In this document: positions 32,350 through 42,210 of the stretch, piece by piece
Layout: every line of letters begins with the position of its first letter
Position numbering within the stretch: the first letter of the stretch is position 1
Source: Arsenophonus sp046530735
GTDB taxonomy: Bacteria > Pseudomonadota > Gammaproteobacteria > Enterobacterales > Enterobacteriaceae
Direction of reading: 5' to 3'
Assembly: GCA_046530735.1 (NCBI GenBank)
Contig: JBHEQV010000015.1
Span: forward strand, 1 to 64,000
DNA: 64,000 nucleotides
Program-made: the position numbers and the translations under genes
Notes under the pieces: model-generated
Seen by the model: only the letters and a program-made list of their open reading frames with translations
Database searches by the model: none
What the model was told of the DNA's origin: nothing

Positions 32350-33615
32350 TAAATATCTATTGTTAAATCAGAGATTACCTGCGATCCCTTACATGAACTC
32401 ATCCGTAATAATCTCAGGGAGCTGATAAGCACCGTTGCTGAGGCGGAAGCTCAAAGATATACTGAATACTGACTTATCGACAAGCATGATACTCATCATT
32501 CGTAACGGTTATTTACTACAGCAAATAATACAGACTGGTATTGGCGATGTTGAGATTAAAGTTTCTAAGATCAGAAGATGGCAGCAGCAACGGAATATGT
32601 TTCAATAGCTTGCTTTCACCTCATTATCTAAGCGTGCAAAAGCGGCGAAGAGTTTCTACTATGGGATATCCGATAAATGCGCATACCTCACCGATGATTT
32701 TCACAAAGCTTTAAATTTTTTCGATGAAAAGTAGATGATCTCTGTGCCAGTATAATCAGCAAAGTGAACCAGAATGGTTTGAAAAACATAGGCAATGTCG
32801 ATGTATTATTTATGAGCGATATGGGTTACGTTCATTTCTTACATGAAGGTAATAATGTCATTCTGTTAGAGAATGTGTTGGTTGGCCTTTACCTGCTGCT
32901 CATTATTACGTAACTGCACATAGATATAAAAAAGCAATTATCATAGAAGATAGTTATTAAGAGCTAGAAGCAAACCTGCAAGAACTCCTCAATGACCTAG
33001 AAGCGCGTGACTTAAGCGCACAATCCAGGGTTACTACGGAAGAGATAATACTATTAATTTTTAGAATGCAATGGCAAAATATTCCTAGGCGCGCACAGCA
33101 CCAACGCTGTTTGGGTATACAAAATAGCTAATGTTCTAGCTTCATTCCCCAAAAGCATGAAGCACTGAAAGTTAAGGTGAACTTCAGGAAATCTGTCTAC
33201 CAGAGAGTCGTGGTACTGCTAATAAAACCATTGATATTTTGTTAGGAAGGTTTTTAGTATATTCTGTAACGATAAATAAGCTGAAGAAAGATCTAGAAGA
33301 GTTGCCAGTATTTCTATCACTTCTCGTTAGCGCATTGTATGTAAGATGTTAACAAGAACCACAATTCGATTGAATCGCTTTTGTGAGAGGTAAGACTATG
33401 AAGTCTAAGCGCGAAAGAACTGTAGTTCAAGAAAATAACCATTAAATAGTATTTAATAGCTGCTGCAATCTGCTTAGAAAATCTGTAACTGAATCAGAGG
33501 ATTTAAGCTGTTGACACACTTTTTGTAAACAATATTCAATTTAAGGATGGAGAACAGATTATATGAAATATAAGAGGAAAACCTGACAATCATACACAGA
33601 TTTATTGATAACTTG
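32350..33615 (+). mobile_element. IS256-family element, dead copy J inside yigB
   Basis: Transposase landmarks from the LHELIRN-like N-terminus near 32390 to IQFKDGEQII near 33535 and the right terminus near 33615. The left terminus is not clear, so it may be trimmed. It splits the yigB remnant. All frames are broken. Confidence 0.8.
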
Positions 33616-33619
33616 TTAA

Positions 33620-34190
33620 ATCATCACTGACATACAAATTTTATCCAATTCAATATTAAATTTCTGCACGGTAAGATGATATATATCACTATATGGGTTA
33701 GGTCGTCTGTTTTGGCCAGCTTTAAAGAAAATTGAAATAATTACTTTATTCAGAAGGATAAAGATCTATATTGCCATTAATAATAACCGCTAGTCTAATC
33801 TCCTTAGATAAAATAGATAAGGTTTTATAGATTAATTTTTGAATTATGATTTAACTACATCAATGAGAAAATTTATCATTACATTGTCATCAGCAGAGTT
33901 CTTCTTCATTATAACCATAATAATAAAGTAATATTTTCACTGCTAATAACTAACATGCCAGTATCTAGCATATGACAAATTTCAGGATACTAGTTAATAT
34001 CTAACGTTAGACAGTTTTTATTGATAAATTGAAGTTTTTAAAGCAATCTCGCCATAACAACAAATAAAGTTTAATAACTTCTATTTAGTTTAGCAGTAAT
34101 GTGGTGATTATTATCTAATATATCATCCAAATCAAAGATAATCATCTGTAATAGAAGTTAATTCCCGATAAAAACGCGTTTAAGATTTCT
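33620..34190 (-). pseudogene. yigB: HAD-family FMN/5-amino-6-ribitylamino-uracil phosphatase remnant
   Basis: YigB belongs to the haloacid-dehalogenase superfamily and dephosphorylates FMN and a riboflavin precursor. The minus strand near 34190-34120 reads MRFYRELTSIT then ISLDLDDILDNN-like, i.e. the DxDxT motif with a damaged second Asp region, and near 33790-33620 INGNIDLYP, YFNF and a final VSDDLT-like block that matches HVGDDLTTDV. Stops and frameshifts abound. It is interrupted by IS256 copy J. Position between xerC and uvrD is ancestral. Confidence 0.8.
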
Positions 34191-35060
34191 CCATTTTTTC
34201 CATTAAATGAGTTATATCATAAATAATCTTGGATAAATTCTAAAATTCTAGATGAGTATAAAGTTAGGTACTAGAAAATTAAAATGTTCTACTAACTCTT
34301 GAACTGCCATCAAATGGCTACCTGATTCCAGGATGATATGAGTAGTAAAAAGAGTAATAAATTTTGTATAAATGCATATGATTTCTAGCATTCTAATAAT
34401 TCCCCATAATGCAAAACGTTTTTGTACATTACGAACAGAAATACGTTTTTCTTTTTAGCTTAAAATAAAAAGAGATTCATTCTGCTTAACATATTGCTGG
34501 AGTGTATTTCAAGCAAATAATTTGCTCATTATATAGCTATACATCCTAATGGTAGTTTTCATTCTTTACTACCTTTTTCCATAAACCAAAGTTCATTACT
34601 AAATAAATTCAGATGTTAGAAATTTAAATTAACCAGTTTAATTAAACATAACTCACGCCATACATCACTTCCAATATGGTTCTTATCACGTATAAATAAT
34701 AGATCTGCTAAATCAATATTTAGCAATTTATTGATTTCATCTACATCGATTTTTTTAGTAAATGACGTTTATTTTCGGTGTTCTGACGATTTTAGCTGCA
34801 TTAACTGTTAATATTACTCTTCTCAACTAATCAATTAAAACCGTCTTAATACTAAAGACATAAAGCAAGACTTATTGCCTGAAATCCTTGTCAATGACAC
34901 TTCTCAATCATTATATGAACATGTAATATTTTTAATTGCTTTCAATCATTGATATTTATCTTTAATAGCTATATTTATTAAAACTACTAATTTATATTTA
35001 CGATTAATAATCGTCAGTGAGTTTATAGCTTTCACTCTACAACATAAGTAACACAAAAAT
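34190..35060 (-). pseudogene. xerC: Tyrosine recombinase XerC, broken
   Basis: XerC acts with XerD at dif to resolve chromosome dimers. On the minus strand, 34770-34540 reads DVDEINKLLNIDLADLLFIRDK, WRELCLIKLVNLNF, and a LWFMEKGSKE-like block; 34440-34390 reads ISVRNVQKRFALWGI, and 34380-34290 has a LxHSFTTHILESGSHLMAVQELV-like block spread over two frames. These cover the catalytic domain, but frames change several times and the N-terminal SAM-like domain is not readable. Position after yigA is as in E. coli. Confidence 0.88.
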
Positions 35061-35062
35061 CG

Positions 35063-35806
35063 TTAATTGGCTGCCGGAAAGCTTTGTTGTGTTGAATTTA
35101 TGCACGGAGTTATCCAACGCAAAAGCAGATCGGGTAATAAATTAGCTAAATGATCAAGCATCGTCGTTCCCATCCCTTTTTGATAATGTTGAATATCCAA
35201 ACTACTAAAGATTAGCATCCCTAAATTACCATACATGCCTAATAAAGAGATAGCTACAGAACCGACATGATTTGCGTCTGGTATTAATAATAATATTTCT
35301 GGATTATTTAACGTACCAAGATAATGATTTTTTTCACCAAATCTCTGAATACGAACAGGCTCAAATGCCTGACGAGAAATCATAACTTTTTGCGTATTCA
35401 TCATCGGCACACCTAGTTGCCAACATTCGCTAAATAAGCGAACATAAGCACCACTTAAACCAAAGCTTCTTGACCAGGTACATAAACGTTGCTGAAAATC
35501 GACAAAATTATCAGCTGTTGATAGTTGAATAACCAACTTTAATAATTGATTAAATAGTATTTCATTATTGCGAGCTTGCTCAATCAATAATTGCATACCC
35601 TGTTCTAGATTTTGGATATAAACTCGTTGACGTTTCATTGACCATTCAACTAATGAAACTGCGTGATGAACTGAATGAGGAACCCGTATCTGTTCAACAG
35701 CAGTTGCATTGCGAATAAAAAAATGAGGATTGCTTTTTAGATATTCCACGACTGTCTGATCATCTAACAGAGGTTTAGGATCAAATGTTACTTTTTTTTT
35801 ATCCAT
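35063..35806 (-). CDS. yigA: DUF484 family protein YigA
   Basis: Conserved enterobacterial protein of unknown function with a GAF-like DUF484 fold, 247 aa against 235 in E. coli. Recognisable features are the N-terminal VVEYLKSNPHFFIRN (about 18-32), VPHSVHHAVSLVEWSMKRQRVYIQNLE (a likely coiled coil at about 43-69), and VAISLLG...LGMLIFSSLD...FQ.GMGTTMLDHLANLL near the C-terminus. It is third in the lptM-dapF-yigA cluster, 26 bp after dapF. It stays open although xerC directly downstream is lost, so it seems to be under selection in its own right. No function is assigned beyond the family. Confidence 0.93.
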   Translation of the reverse strand: MDKKKVTFDPKPLLDDQTVVEYLKSNPHFFIRNATAVEQIRVPHSVHHAVSLVEWSMKRQRVYIQNLEQGMQLLIEQARNNEILFNQLLKLVIQLSTADNFVDFQQRLCTWSRSFGLSGAYVRLFSECWQLGVPMMNTQKVMISRQAFEPVRIQRFGEKNHYLGTLNNPEILLLIPDANHVGSVAISLLGMYGNLGMLIFSSLDIQHYQKGMGTTMLDHLANLLPDLLLRWITPCINSTQQSFPAAN

Positions 35807-35832
35807 AAAAAGACCTCTTAAACAAACAAAAC

Positions 35833-36657
35833 TTAGAAATGAATAACACCGTCATAAACGTGTGTTGCAGAGCCTATCATAAACAGAGGATGACCAAATC
35901 CGTTCCAACGAATTTTTAGCATGCCACCAGGTAAATCAACAGAGACATTTTTTTTTAATAAACCTTGTTGGATACCAATAGCAACAGCAGCGCAGGCACC
36001 ACTTCCACAAGCCTGTGTTTCTCCTACACCACGTTCATGGACACGTAATCGAATATGCTCATGATCAATTATCTGCATAAATCCTATATTAGCTCGCTCA
36101 GGGAAACGTTCATGGTTTTCAAGTATAGGGCCTAATAAAGCAACTTTAGCAGTGTTAATATCTTCAACCTGTAATACACAATGAGGATTTCCAATAGAAA
36201 CTACACCACATGATATTGTTTGTTCTTTAGTTCTAATTAAATAAGTTTTCTCAGATTTTTGCGCTTTAAATATTACTTTATTTGGCTTAAACTCTGGAAC
36301 TCCCATATTAACACAAACATCTTCATTTTCTGCTACTGATAATATCAATTTTCCAGATTGAGTACTTACCTTGATATCACGTTTATTGGTTAATTTTTTA
36401 AGACGAACAAAACGTGCAAAACAACGAGCACCATTACCACATTGAGCTACTTCACTACCATCAGCATTAAAAATACGATAATGAAAATCAAAATCAGGAT
36501 TATAAGGCGCTTCAACAACTAAAAGTTGATCAAATCCAATTCCTTTATCTCTATCTGATAAACGACAAATAAGTTCAGAAGAAAAATAAATATTTTGAGT
36601 AACTCCATCTACCACCATAAAATTATTACCTAAACCATGCATTTTGGAGAATTGCAT
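35833..36657 (-). CDS. dapF: Diaminopimelate epimerase
   Basis: Converts L,L- to meso-diaminopimelate in the cytoplasm, supplying both lysine and peptidoglycan. The product is 274 aa, the E. coli length. The two active-site cysteines of this PLP-independent racemase are in place: Cys73 in AQCGNGARC and Cys217 in ETQACGSGACA. HGLGNNFMVVD at the N-terminus and PERANIGFMQ near 186 are also typical. It sits 17 bp after lptM and 26 bp before yigA and is probably cotranscribed with them. Its survival implies continued synthesis of a DAP-containing cell wall. Confidence 0.98.
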   Translation of the reverse strand: MQFSKMHGLGNNFMVVDGVTQNIYFSSELICRLSDRDKGIGFDQLLVVEAPYNPDFDFHYRIFNADGSEVAQCGNGARCFARFVRLKKLTNKRDIKVSTQSGKLILSVAENEDVCVNMGVPEFKPNKVIFKAQKSEKTYLIRTKEQTISCGVVSIGNPHCVLQVEDINTAKVALLGPILENHERFPERANIGFMQIIDHEHIRLRVHERGVGETQACGSGACAAVAIGIQQGLLKKNVSVDLPGGMLKIRWNGFGHPLFMIGSATHVYDGVIHF

Positions 36658-36674
36658 TTTCTACTCCATCACAA

Positions 36675-36875
36675 TCAATTGACTATTTTCATTACTCGAT
36701 TTTGCAGTGTTTCTGTCTGTATTAATTCATATTCTATCTTTTTAGATAAGATCGAACTTCTAGCCTTTTCCTCCACTGTTGCTTTTACTAAAAAATAGAG
36801 TGGTCCTTTCAAACCGCAAGTACAAATAAGGATCAATAATATTGATGTCATAAATAGCCAAATTAATTTTTTCAT
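36675..36875 (-). CDS. lptM: LptM-type small lipoprotein (YifL)
   Basis: LptM (formerly YifL) is a short outer-membrane lipoprotein that helps oxidative assembly of the LptD lipopolysaccharide translocon. The product is 66 aa against 67. It has an N-terminal Lys-Lys pair, a hydrophobic signal core, and the diagnostic CGLKGPLYF just after the cleavage site. The lipobox reads LICTC, with Thr instead of the usual Gly, Ala or Ser before the lipidated cysteine, and there is an extra Cys at -2. Beyond residue 30 it diverges fully from E. coli, as this tail normally does. It is first in the dapF cluster. Function is likely but not certain given the odd lipobox. Confidence 0.85.
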   Translation of the reverse strand: MKKLIWLFMTSILLILICTCGLKGPLYFLVKATVEEKARSSILSKKIEYELIQTETLQNRVMKIVN

Positions 36876-36961
36876 TATCTTAAAGTCTGAATTCTTAAAT
36901 TATTATTTTTTATAATTTATAATCTATAATTGCAGTTAGGTCTAGAAAAGCATATAGAAAT

Positions 36962-37265
36962 TAATGATAACAACAGAGACGTAATTTTGTCATCCAGTTG
37001 ACAACTTGATGAATAGAACAGAAGAACAACTTAATCAATATCATTGTAATGATGATATCGATTGCAAAATACATATCAAAATTATAACTTTAACCTTCAA
37101 AATAACAGTAAAATTATTATTAATCGTCAGAACTACTTCATCAATATATCTAAGCTATATCCTCAGATAATTAACATTTTAACATAAAACAGATAATTGC
37201 TATTATTACTCATAGCAGTAATAAAAATTTTATTTAAATAATAGCTATCCTTCACTTTAGTAAAT
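36962..37265 (+). pseudogene. cyaY: Frataxin homologue CyaY, broken
   Basis: CyaY modulates Fe-S cluster assembly at IscS and binds iron. Plus-strand frames give FHQLVDNL-like (spread over a frameshift), then MNRTEEQLNQYHCNDDIDCKIH (37010-37075), ITLTF, and NRQNYFIN near 37130, matching the acidic first helix, the DIDCEI strand and the IINRQ block of CyaY. At least two indels and several stops break it; the C-terminal half fades by about 37265. In E. coli cyaY also lies convergent with cyaA and next to lptM. Confidence 0.82.
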
Positions 37266-37479
37266 AAAGTAGTAAATCATTTTCATTTGAATTCTAACTG
37301 TTAAAACAAATATCATTTTTTATCATTAATGTATATTAAAAAAATACCTAATTCTTATCGATATAGATATTCTAGTTTAACGCAGAACACGCTACGCATG
37401 AATGAAGCAGCTACAAGACCACCTCTTCGGAGATATTCATGAGCTGAATACTATTTTGTACTACTGTATGTTAATTTTA
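37266..37479. other. Unassigned sequence between cyaY and IS1595
   Basis: A short plus-strand frame at 37402-37587 begins MKQLQDHLFGDIHELNTILYYC and then runs into the antisense of the IS1595 end. The first 30 codons match nothing I recognise. No promoter or hairpin is evident. Confidence 0.4.
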
Positions 37480-38525
37480 GTTATGTTAGTAAAACTTATT
37501 GCTTTGTTCCCAGGGCAATTCATAGCATGTCTATATTACAATTGTTGTGCTTTTAAAAATCTACTCCCAGGACAGATAATTCGTTAGATAACAACTTTAC
37601 GCCATGAAATCCTATTCAGTTATCCTTTTAATCAGCTGACATAACTTTTCATATTTTCAATGTGAAATTTCTTATCATAACTCTTTAATTACCCAACCTT
37701 ATTAGGCGATTATGACTAATTTCATGATCGCTAATAAAAGTTTAGTACTATTTAGGTCTATCTGAGTAAAAGATAGAACTCTTATCGATGATTAGCTCAA
37801 GAAAACGACTAATATACTTTTCATTAAACTCTTCAAGAATCTAATCGCCTAACATGACCATGTCAATCTCAGGCTGATTTAATACTGCATGCAATTCGTT
37901 CTTTTCTTTTATCTGCTACTCTTGCATGCTTTCTAGGTTTCCTAATATGAAATATAATACTTTTCTTTAAAAGATCAGTGAAAATCTTTCATTGATTTCA
38001 ATAATAGCACTTAGTCATTTATGTTTCCTGTCGATGCTGAATTAAGAAAGCAAGGATGCCCATCTCTAAATGCTGTTTTTAAATCAATACCTATTTGTTT
38101 TGCTGATTCCTGTAAAGTTAATATATTCAACATACATCGCAGATAACTAAAGCATTTATCTTTGAGATGTAATTTCGTCAGAAAACTTACAGTAATATTC
38201 TCAAATCTTTTCCTTTAATCGAGGATTTTATAACAATATCGTTGAATCCTAATAAATTCCCCTAGCTGTTGGGTAATATAATAACATGTCTATTGTGATA
38301 ATATAGGTGGGATAAAGTGAAATTAATTAATTTAATACATAAATATAATCCAATAGATTATCACTAAGCTAACTAATGAGTTATAATTTTATATTAGTAG
38401 GAAGTAAGGAAATAACTTTATAGATCTATATAATTGTTCGCTTTTTCATGGCAACCCCTGTAACAAAAATCCTTCTTACATTATAAAAGGATTTCTACCA
38501 ATAACCTTTGTAAACATAGCTTAAT
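37480..38525 (-). mobile_element. IS1595-family element, near full-length dead copy
   Basis: About 1.05 kb, the size of a complete IS1595 element and the only copy here with both ends. The left terminus lies near 38525 (TAAGCTATGTTTACAAAGG on the minus strand) and the right near 37480 (TATGTTAGTAAAAC). The order on the minus strand is zinc ribbon (38450-38230), LNILTLQESAKQI-like (about 38140-38090), EVDEIF-like (about 38000), and a HRLIRLGN-like block (about 37700). Stops and indels interrupt each. It separates cyaY from the cyaA 3' end. Confidence 0.8.
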
Positions 38526-38900
38526 AACTCAAGTACGAACGTTACTAAAAAGTGGACTTTGATAAAAAACAAAATAGAGCGGCATAGCATGAAATAGCTC
38601 TGGCGCTATACCTTAAACACTTTTCAACATCTGCGTCTAAACTGCACATTACTGAGTGGAAGGTAGTTGTAGATCATTACTATGCATGATCACCAACTTA
38701 ACAATATCGACAACAGACACTAACGCAAGAAGATTTGATTTTTGCTATATCAAGGCATACTTCTGCCGACGTTTTAAAATCCTTCGTTATTATAGTTTCT
38801 TGTCAAATTATAAACAGGAAACCTTATTGCAAAGACATATAAGGCAATGGAGATTAAACCCCATAAAAAATTCGAGAAACTGAGGAAGGGGTTCCCCTAT
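38526..38900 (-). repeat. Unidentified recurring segment R4, second copy
   Basis: The reverse complement of 38545-38740 parallels 15190-15350: both have a CTTGTCGATATTGTTA-like string, GACGC.GAT, and GTTTAAGGTATAGC, with intervening bases alignable by eye. The plus-strand frame at 38656-38883 is antisense to the shared orientation. The family is unknown; it adjoins an IS1595 copy here and lies near one at 15-16 kb. Confidence 0.45.
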
Positions 38901-39439
38901 ATATTGATAAAATAGTTTCTGCACACAGAGATTCCATACAAATGTATTTTATCTAGCAACAGGATACTTTTCGCCCCTCAAAACGAAATATAAACAGCAA
39001 TACATTCTTCTTAAGAAGAATGTATAAAATAGAGAAAAAGAGAGTTACTAAGCAAAATATAGGGGGGTTAATATTCCTAAATTATGGCATTAGATAAAAA
39101 TCTACTATCAGTTAAAGTTTTCACTTATAACAGACCCAATAAACCAATTTTTTACTTTTAGTAAAAATAGATTGTTTTTGATCTTTAATTAAAAGGTAAT
39201 TTAATTTTCTAATCATAAATTAGTCAGATAGAGATAAGGAATGACTTGATTTTTATCTTCTACTTTTTTTAATAAAATTCTAGTTAATTAAAATTAATTA
39301 AATTTGCACATATAAGTAAGAACGATAATATGAGTATGAATAAAAATAACTAATATTCCTAACAAATTCTTTTTCATTTCCTTCACAAAGTGAAGGAAAT
39401 TTCACTCGATTCTTTTCATTTAAAATAAAAATATTAAAA
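38901..39439. other. AT-rich spacer downstream of cyaA
   Basis: No gene is readable. It contains a 24-bp perfect palindrome (39001-39024) and a hairpin ATTTCCTTCAC/GTGAAGGAAAT (39376-39400), the latter at the place where convergent cyaY and cyaA transcripts would have ended. The T-run after the second hairpin is poor in both directions. Confidence 0.5.
39001..39024. repeat. 24-bp perfect palindrome
   Basis: The sequence reads TACATTCTTCTT followed immediately by its own reverse complement AAGAAGAATGTA, with no spacer. It lies in gene-free DNA between R4 and the cyaA remnant. Confidence 0.9.
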
Positions 39440-40471
39440 CCATGATTTTTATTTTATATATTCAAAGAATTATACAATCTCTTCGCTGGCATAACCATTA
39501 ATAATAAAAGGTAAATTATAAGTTTCTTTATCATCCGATTTTATCGGCAAGCCATGCAATTTATTATTATAAATTGCATTATAAAATTCGATTAAATTTC
39601 TAATTTCTATACTAAAATATTCAAGCGATAAAAAAATAATCTACAGGATTGACCTGCAATACATAATGTCTTAAAACTTCTTAAGTCATTAGAACTATTT
39701 GATGAACGTAATTCAATACATTCTGAAATCAGCTTCTGAACACGCCTAACGATCAACTCTCTCATTTGTTGACTATAACAAAAAACTTCAATAATATCTA
39801 GTAGCTCAGCATTTTGATGGATTTTTCTTAAAATCATTTTTAATAATACTTCCAATATAGATTGTTCACAGAAAAAATTCAGTGCTATCACCTTATTCCA
39901 AAAGTTACGATACAGTAATCAATACTGCTAATTAAATATTGTGGTAGATCACTAAAACTCAATTTATCTAGTTTAGATAAATCAAAATTAATAATTTGAT
40001 CAGAAAAGATCGCTGTCAAATCTTTCTCTAATTTAAGAATAATAGCTAAATGGAAAATTTTACAAGTGGCCACATAAAGCTTATGGTGTTGGTGACAATA
40101 ATCGAATAGTAAAATTTATAATTATATCATTAACAATTTAATGCAATTCATTCTCATCAGATTGAAACCTACCCGTTATGAATATAAATATGTGATAGCT
40201 CTGTCAATAAATAATTAAAATAAATCTATTCCACTAATTTACTAAGATAACGCAATTATATTCTAAAGGTTTATGTTCAATAATAGCAACTATCGTAAGT
40301 GCCTTATTATATAAATACCAATCACTGCAATTTACGTGCAAGACAAGATCATAAATAAAAGTGAGATGACTTTCATATAGATCTAGCAACTTTTACAGAT
40401 TAATAAAAGTTCTTTTATTAGAGAACACTTCAAAAGCAACATACAATTACATATCAAGACACACCTATATC
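39440..40471 (-). pseudogene. cyaA: Lost C-terminal regulatory half of adenylate cyclase
   Basis: Downstream of the stop that ends the catalytic-domain frame, pieces of the CyaA C-terminal half can still be read: CKIFHLAIILKLEKDLTAIF (40065-40005) followed by DQIINFDLSKLDKLSF, ISSIDY, then MIALNFFCEQSILEVLLKMI (39891-39835), IEVFCYSQQMRELIVRRVQK, LISECIELRSS, and NKLHGLP plus GYASEEIV (about 39570-39470). The region after residue 416 up to about 560 is eroded. In E. coli this half mediates regulation by the phosphotransferase protein IIA-Glc. Confidence 0.92.
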
Positions 40472-41722
40472 TTATAGACTTGCACTAATCCATAAATTAT
40501 TACGATGAGCAAAGCGAATAAGATTACGATAACTTTGCATAATAGTATCAAGTAATTCATTATCTGCATCTCGAGCCTGCGTTATTTTCCAAAAATTTTG
40601 CTTGTCGAGAACACTTAATCGATTTATATTCCACCCCCAGGAAAGAACAAGTTGCGATAAAACATTTCTTCGCCAACTATCACTCATCGAGGTCTTGTTT
40701 TTATAAGACAATTTTTCACAAACTTTGAGGTAAAAACAGCGACGAATCAAATCAAGACGTTTAAAATCATTGATTTCCATTAAATAACGCGTAACGCGTT
40801 CTAACATTAAACAATAGGCATCCAGACCATAAGAAACTATTTCTCCTGCATGCAAACATTTCTTAAATTCCATTGCCAACAAGATGCCACGCGGGTAATC
40901 CCAAGAATAAGCTTCCAGTAAAATACTTTTCAAGATAGCTTTATAAGGAGAATCAATACTTTTATGAAGTTGCCACAAAGTAGCACAAAAATATTCTTCA
41001 GCTGATAATTCACCTAGGCCGCCTAAATCTAACCACTCATTTGGAGTTAATACACCTCGAGCGTACAACAATAAAACATATTGATCATAATTAGTTTCTT
41101 CTTCTGCAGGTACCATCATCCATAGTAAACGTTTTCCAGCCATGCGAACAGCCGTACGATAAAATTCATCTAATAGCAATACATGTTGTGTTGTTTCGCA
41201 ATCTTTATTACTCAAACTAGCACTTGTATGATTACGAAAACGATTTTCATCAATTAAAAAAAAAGTAACATCTATACCAAGTGAATATGCCCACTGCTCA
41301 ATTAATATACATTTTTTTTGCATAAGTTGCCTTTCTTCTTGATCTAACCATGATTGATGACATACCCAAATATCCAAATCAGAAACATAATTTTGTCCGA
41401 TTGATGAGGTACTTCCCATAGAATAAATACCTGTAATAGGTAATTCATCATTGGTTTGTTGTGAAGCTAATTCACAAAAAAAACATGATTCAAATTGCTT
41501 TAACCAGTGAATTTGCTGAAGATCAGGCACAAAAAAACAGACGCCAGAAGGTACATTACCTTCAATATAACCAGGTAACATGGGATGATGATAATTTAAT
41601 AAAACTGGCAGCAATGCATACACATGTTTGAACGTTTCACTCATAGAAGATGATGCTCGTTCTAGTCGTAATTGATTAATTGCATCCAATCTTTTCTTTA
41701 GTGTCTCACTATAAAGATACAA
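40472..41722 (-). CDS. cyaA: Adenylate cyclase, catalytic domain only (truncated CyaA)
   Basis: Class I adenylate cyclase makes cAMP from ATP. The frame runs from a TTG at 41722, the same unusual start codon as in E. coli cyaA, and gives 416 aa instead of about 848, ending just after LIRFAHRNNLW. It is open throughout and very similar to the E. coli catalytic domain, with the nucleotidyltransferase motif GSTSSIGQ (about 103-110) and SDLDIW (about 114-119; the two metal-binding Asp are 115 and 117). Earlier deletion work on E. coli CyaA showed that an N-terminal fragment of about this size keeps activity. Either a shortened working enzyme or a very recent pseudogene; the uniform conservation of the N-terminal half favours the former. 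Confidence 0.8.
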   Translation of the reverse strand: MYLYSETLKKRLDAINQLRLERASSSMSETFKHVYALLPVLLNYHHPMLPGYIEGNVPSGVCFFVPDLQQIHWLKQFESCFFCELASQQTNDELPITGIYSMGSTSSIGQNYVSDLDIWVCHQSWLDQEERQLMQKKCILIEQWAYSLGIDVTFFLIDENRFRNHTSASLSNKDCETTQHVLLLDEFYRTAVRMAGKRLLWMMVPAEEETNYDQYVLLLYARGVLTPNEWLDLGGLGELSAEEYFCATLWQLHKSIDSPYKAILKSILLEAYSWDYPRGILLAMEFKKCLHAGEIVSYGLDAYCLMLERVTRYLMEINDFKRLDLIRRCFYLKVCEKLSYKNKTSMSDSWRRNVLSQLVLSWGWNINRLSVLDKQNFWKITQARDADNELLDTIMQSYRNLIRFAHRNNLWISASL

Positions 41723-41811
41723 AAGTTTTACCTGAATTAATTTTAAAAAACAAATAACCTTAAACTCATCTATAATTGTTTCCTTTGAAATTTAGAAACA
41801 ATAAAAGCGAT

Positions 41812-41829
41812 AACCTATTTGAATAGGTT
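41812..41829. repeat. Hairpin upstream of cyaA
   Basis: AACCTATT-TG-AATAGGTT is a perfect 8-bp stem with a 2-base loop, about 90 bp upstream of the cyaA TTG and 6 bp from the CRP-like site. It could be a leader structure or a chance palindrome. Confidence 0.6.
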
Positions 41830-41834
41830 GATAG

Positions 41835-41856
41835 AAATGTGATCAATTTAACATTT
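41835..41856. promoter_or_regulatory. CRP-like binding site upstream of cyaA
   Basis: The 22-mer AAATGTGATC followed by AATTTA and ACATTT agrees with the CRP consensus AAATGTGA-N6-TCACATTT at 18 of 22 positions; one half-site is perfect, the other reads TAACA for TCACA. It lies about 113 bp upstream of the cyaA start. In E. coli CRP-cAMP represses the main cyaA promoter, so the site would preserve that feedback. The crp gene is not in this window. Confidence 0.6.
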
Positions 41857-42210
41857 TATAGCAAAAAGGTAAAGTCTATTACCATAGATATTAACTGTTT
41901 ATTTTTCAGACTAAATGTTTTCCATTATTTTATATAAAAATCTTTTTCGTTTCTAAGAGAAACAGATAGATAAGCTGTATAAAAAAGAAAACAATTAATT
42001 AAATATATATTTATTTATTTTATTCAATAACAAAAACTATTTTTGTAAATAGTCGTTGTCCTCTATCTACTTTTTTTTCTTTTTATAAATTATACTATAC
42101 ATTAGCTATATTTATTAAACGATTAGTTACCAACCGGTAAAAATTTATCAAAATATTAAAACTATCTACCTTTCCTTTATAATACTTATAATCTAATTAC
42201 CTAAGAAAAT

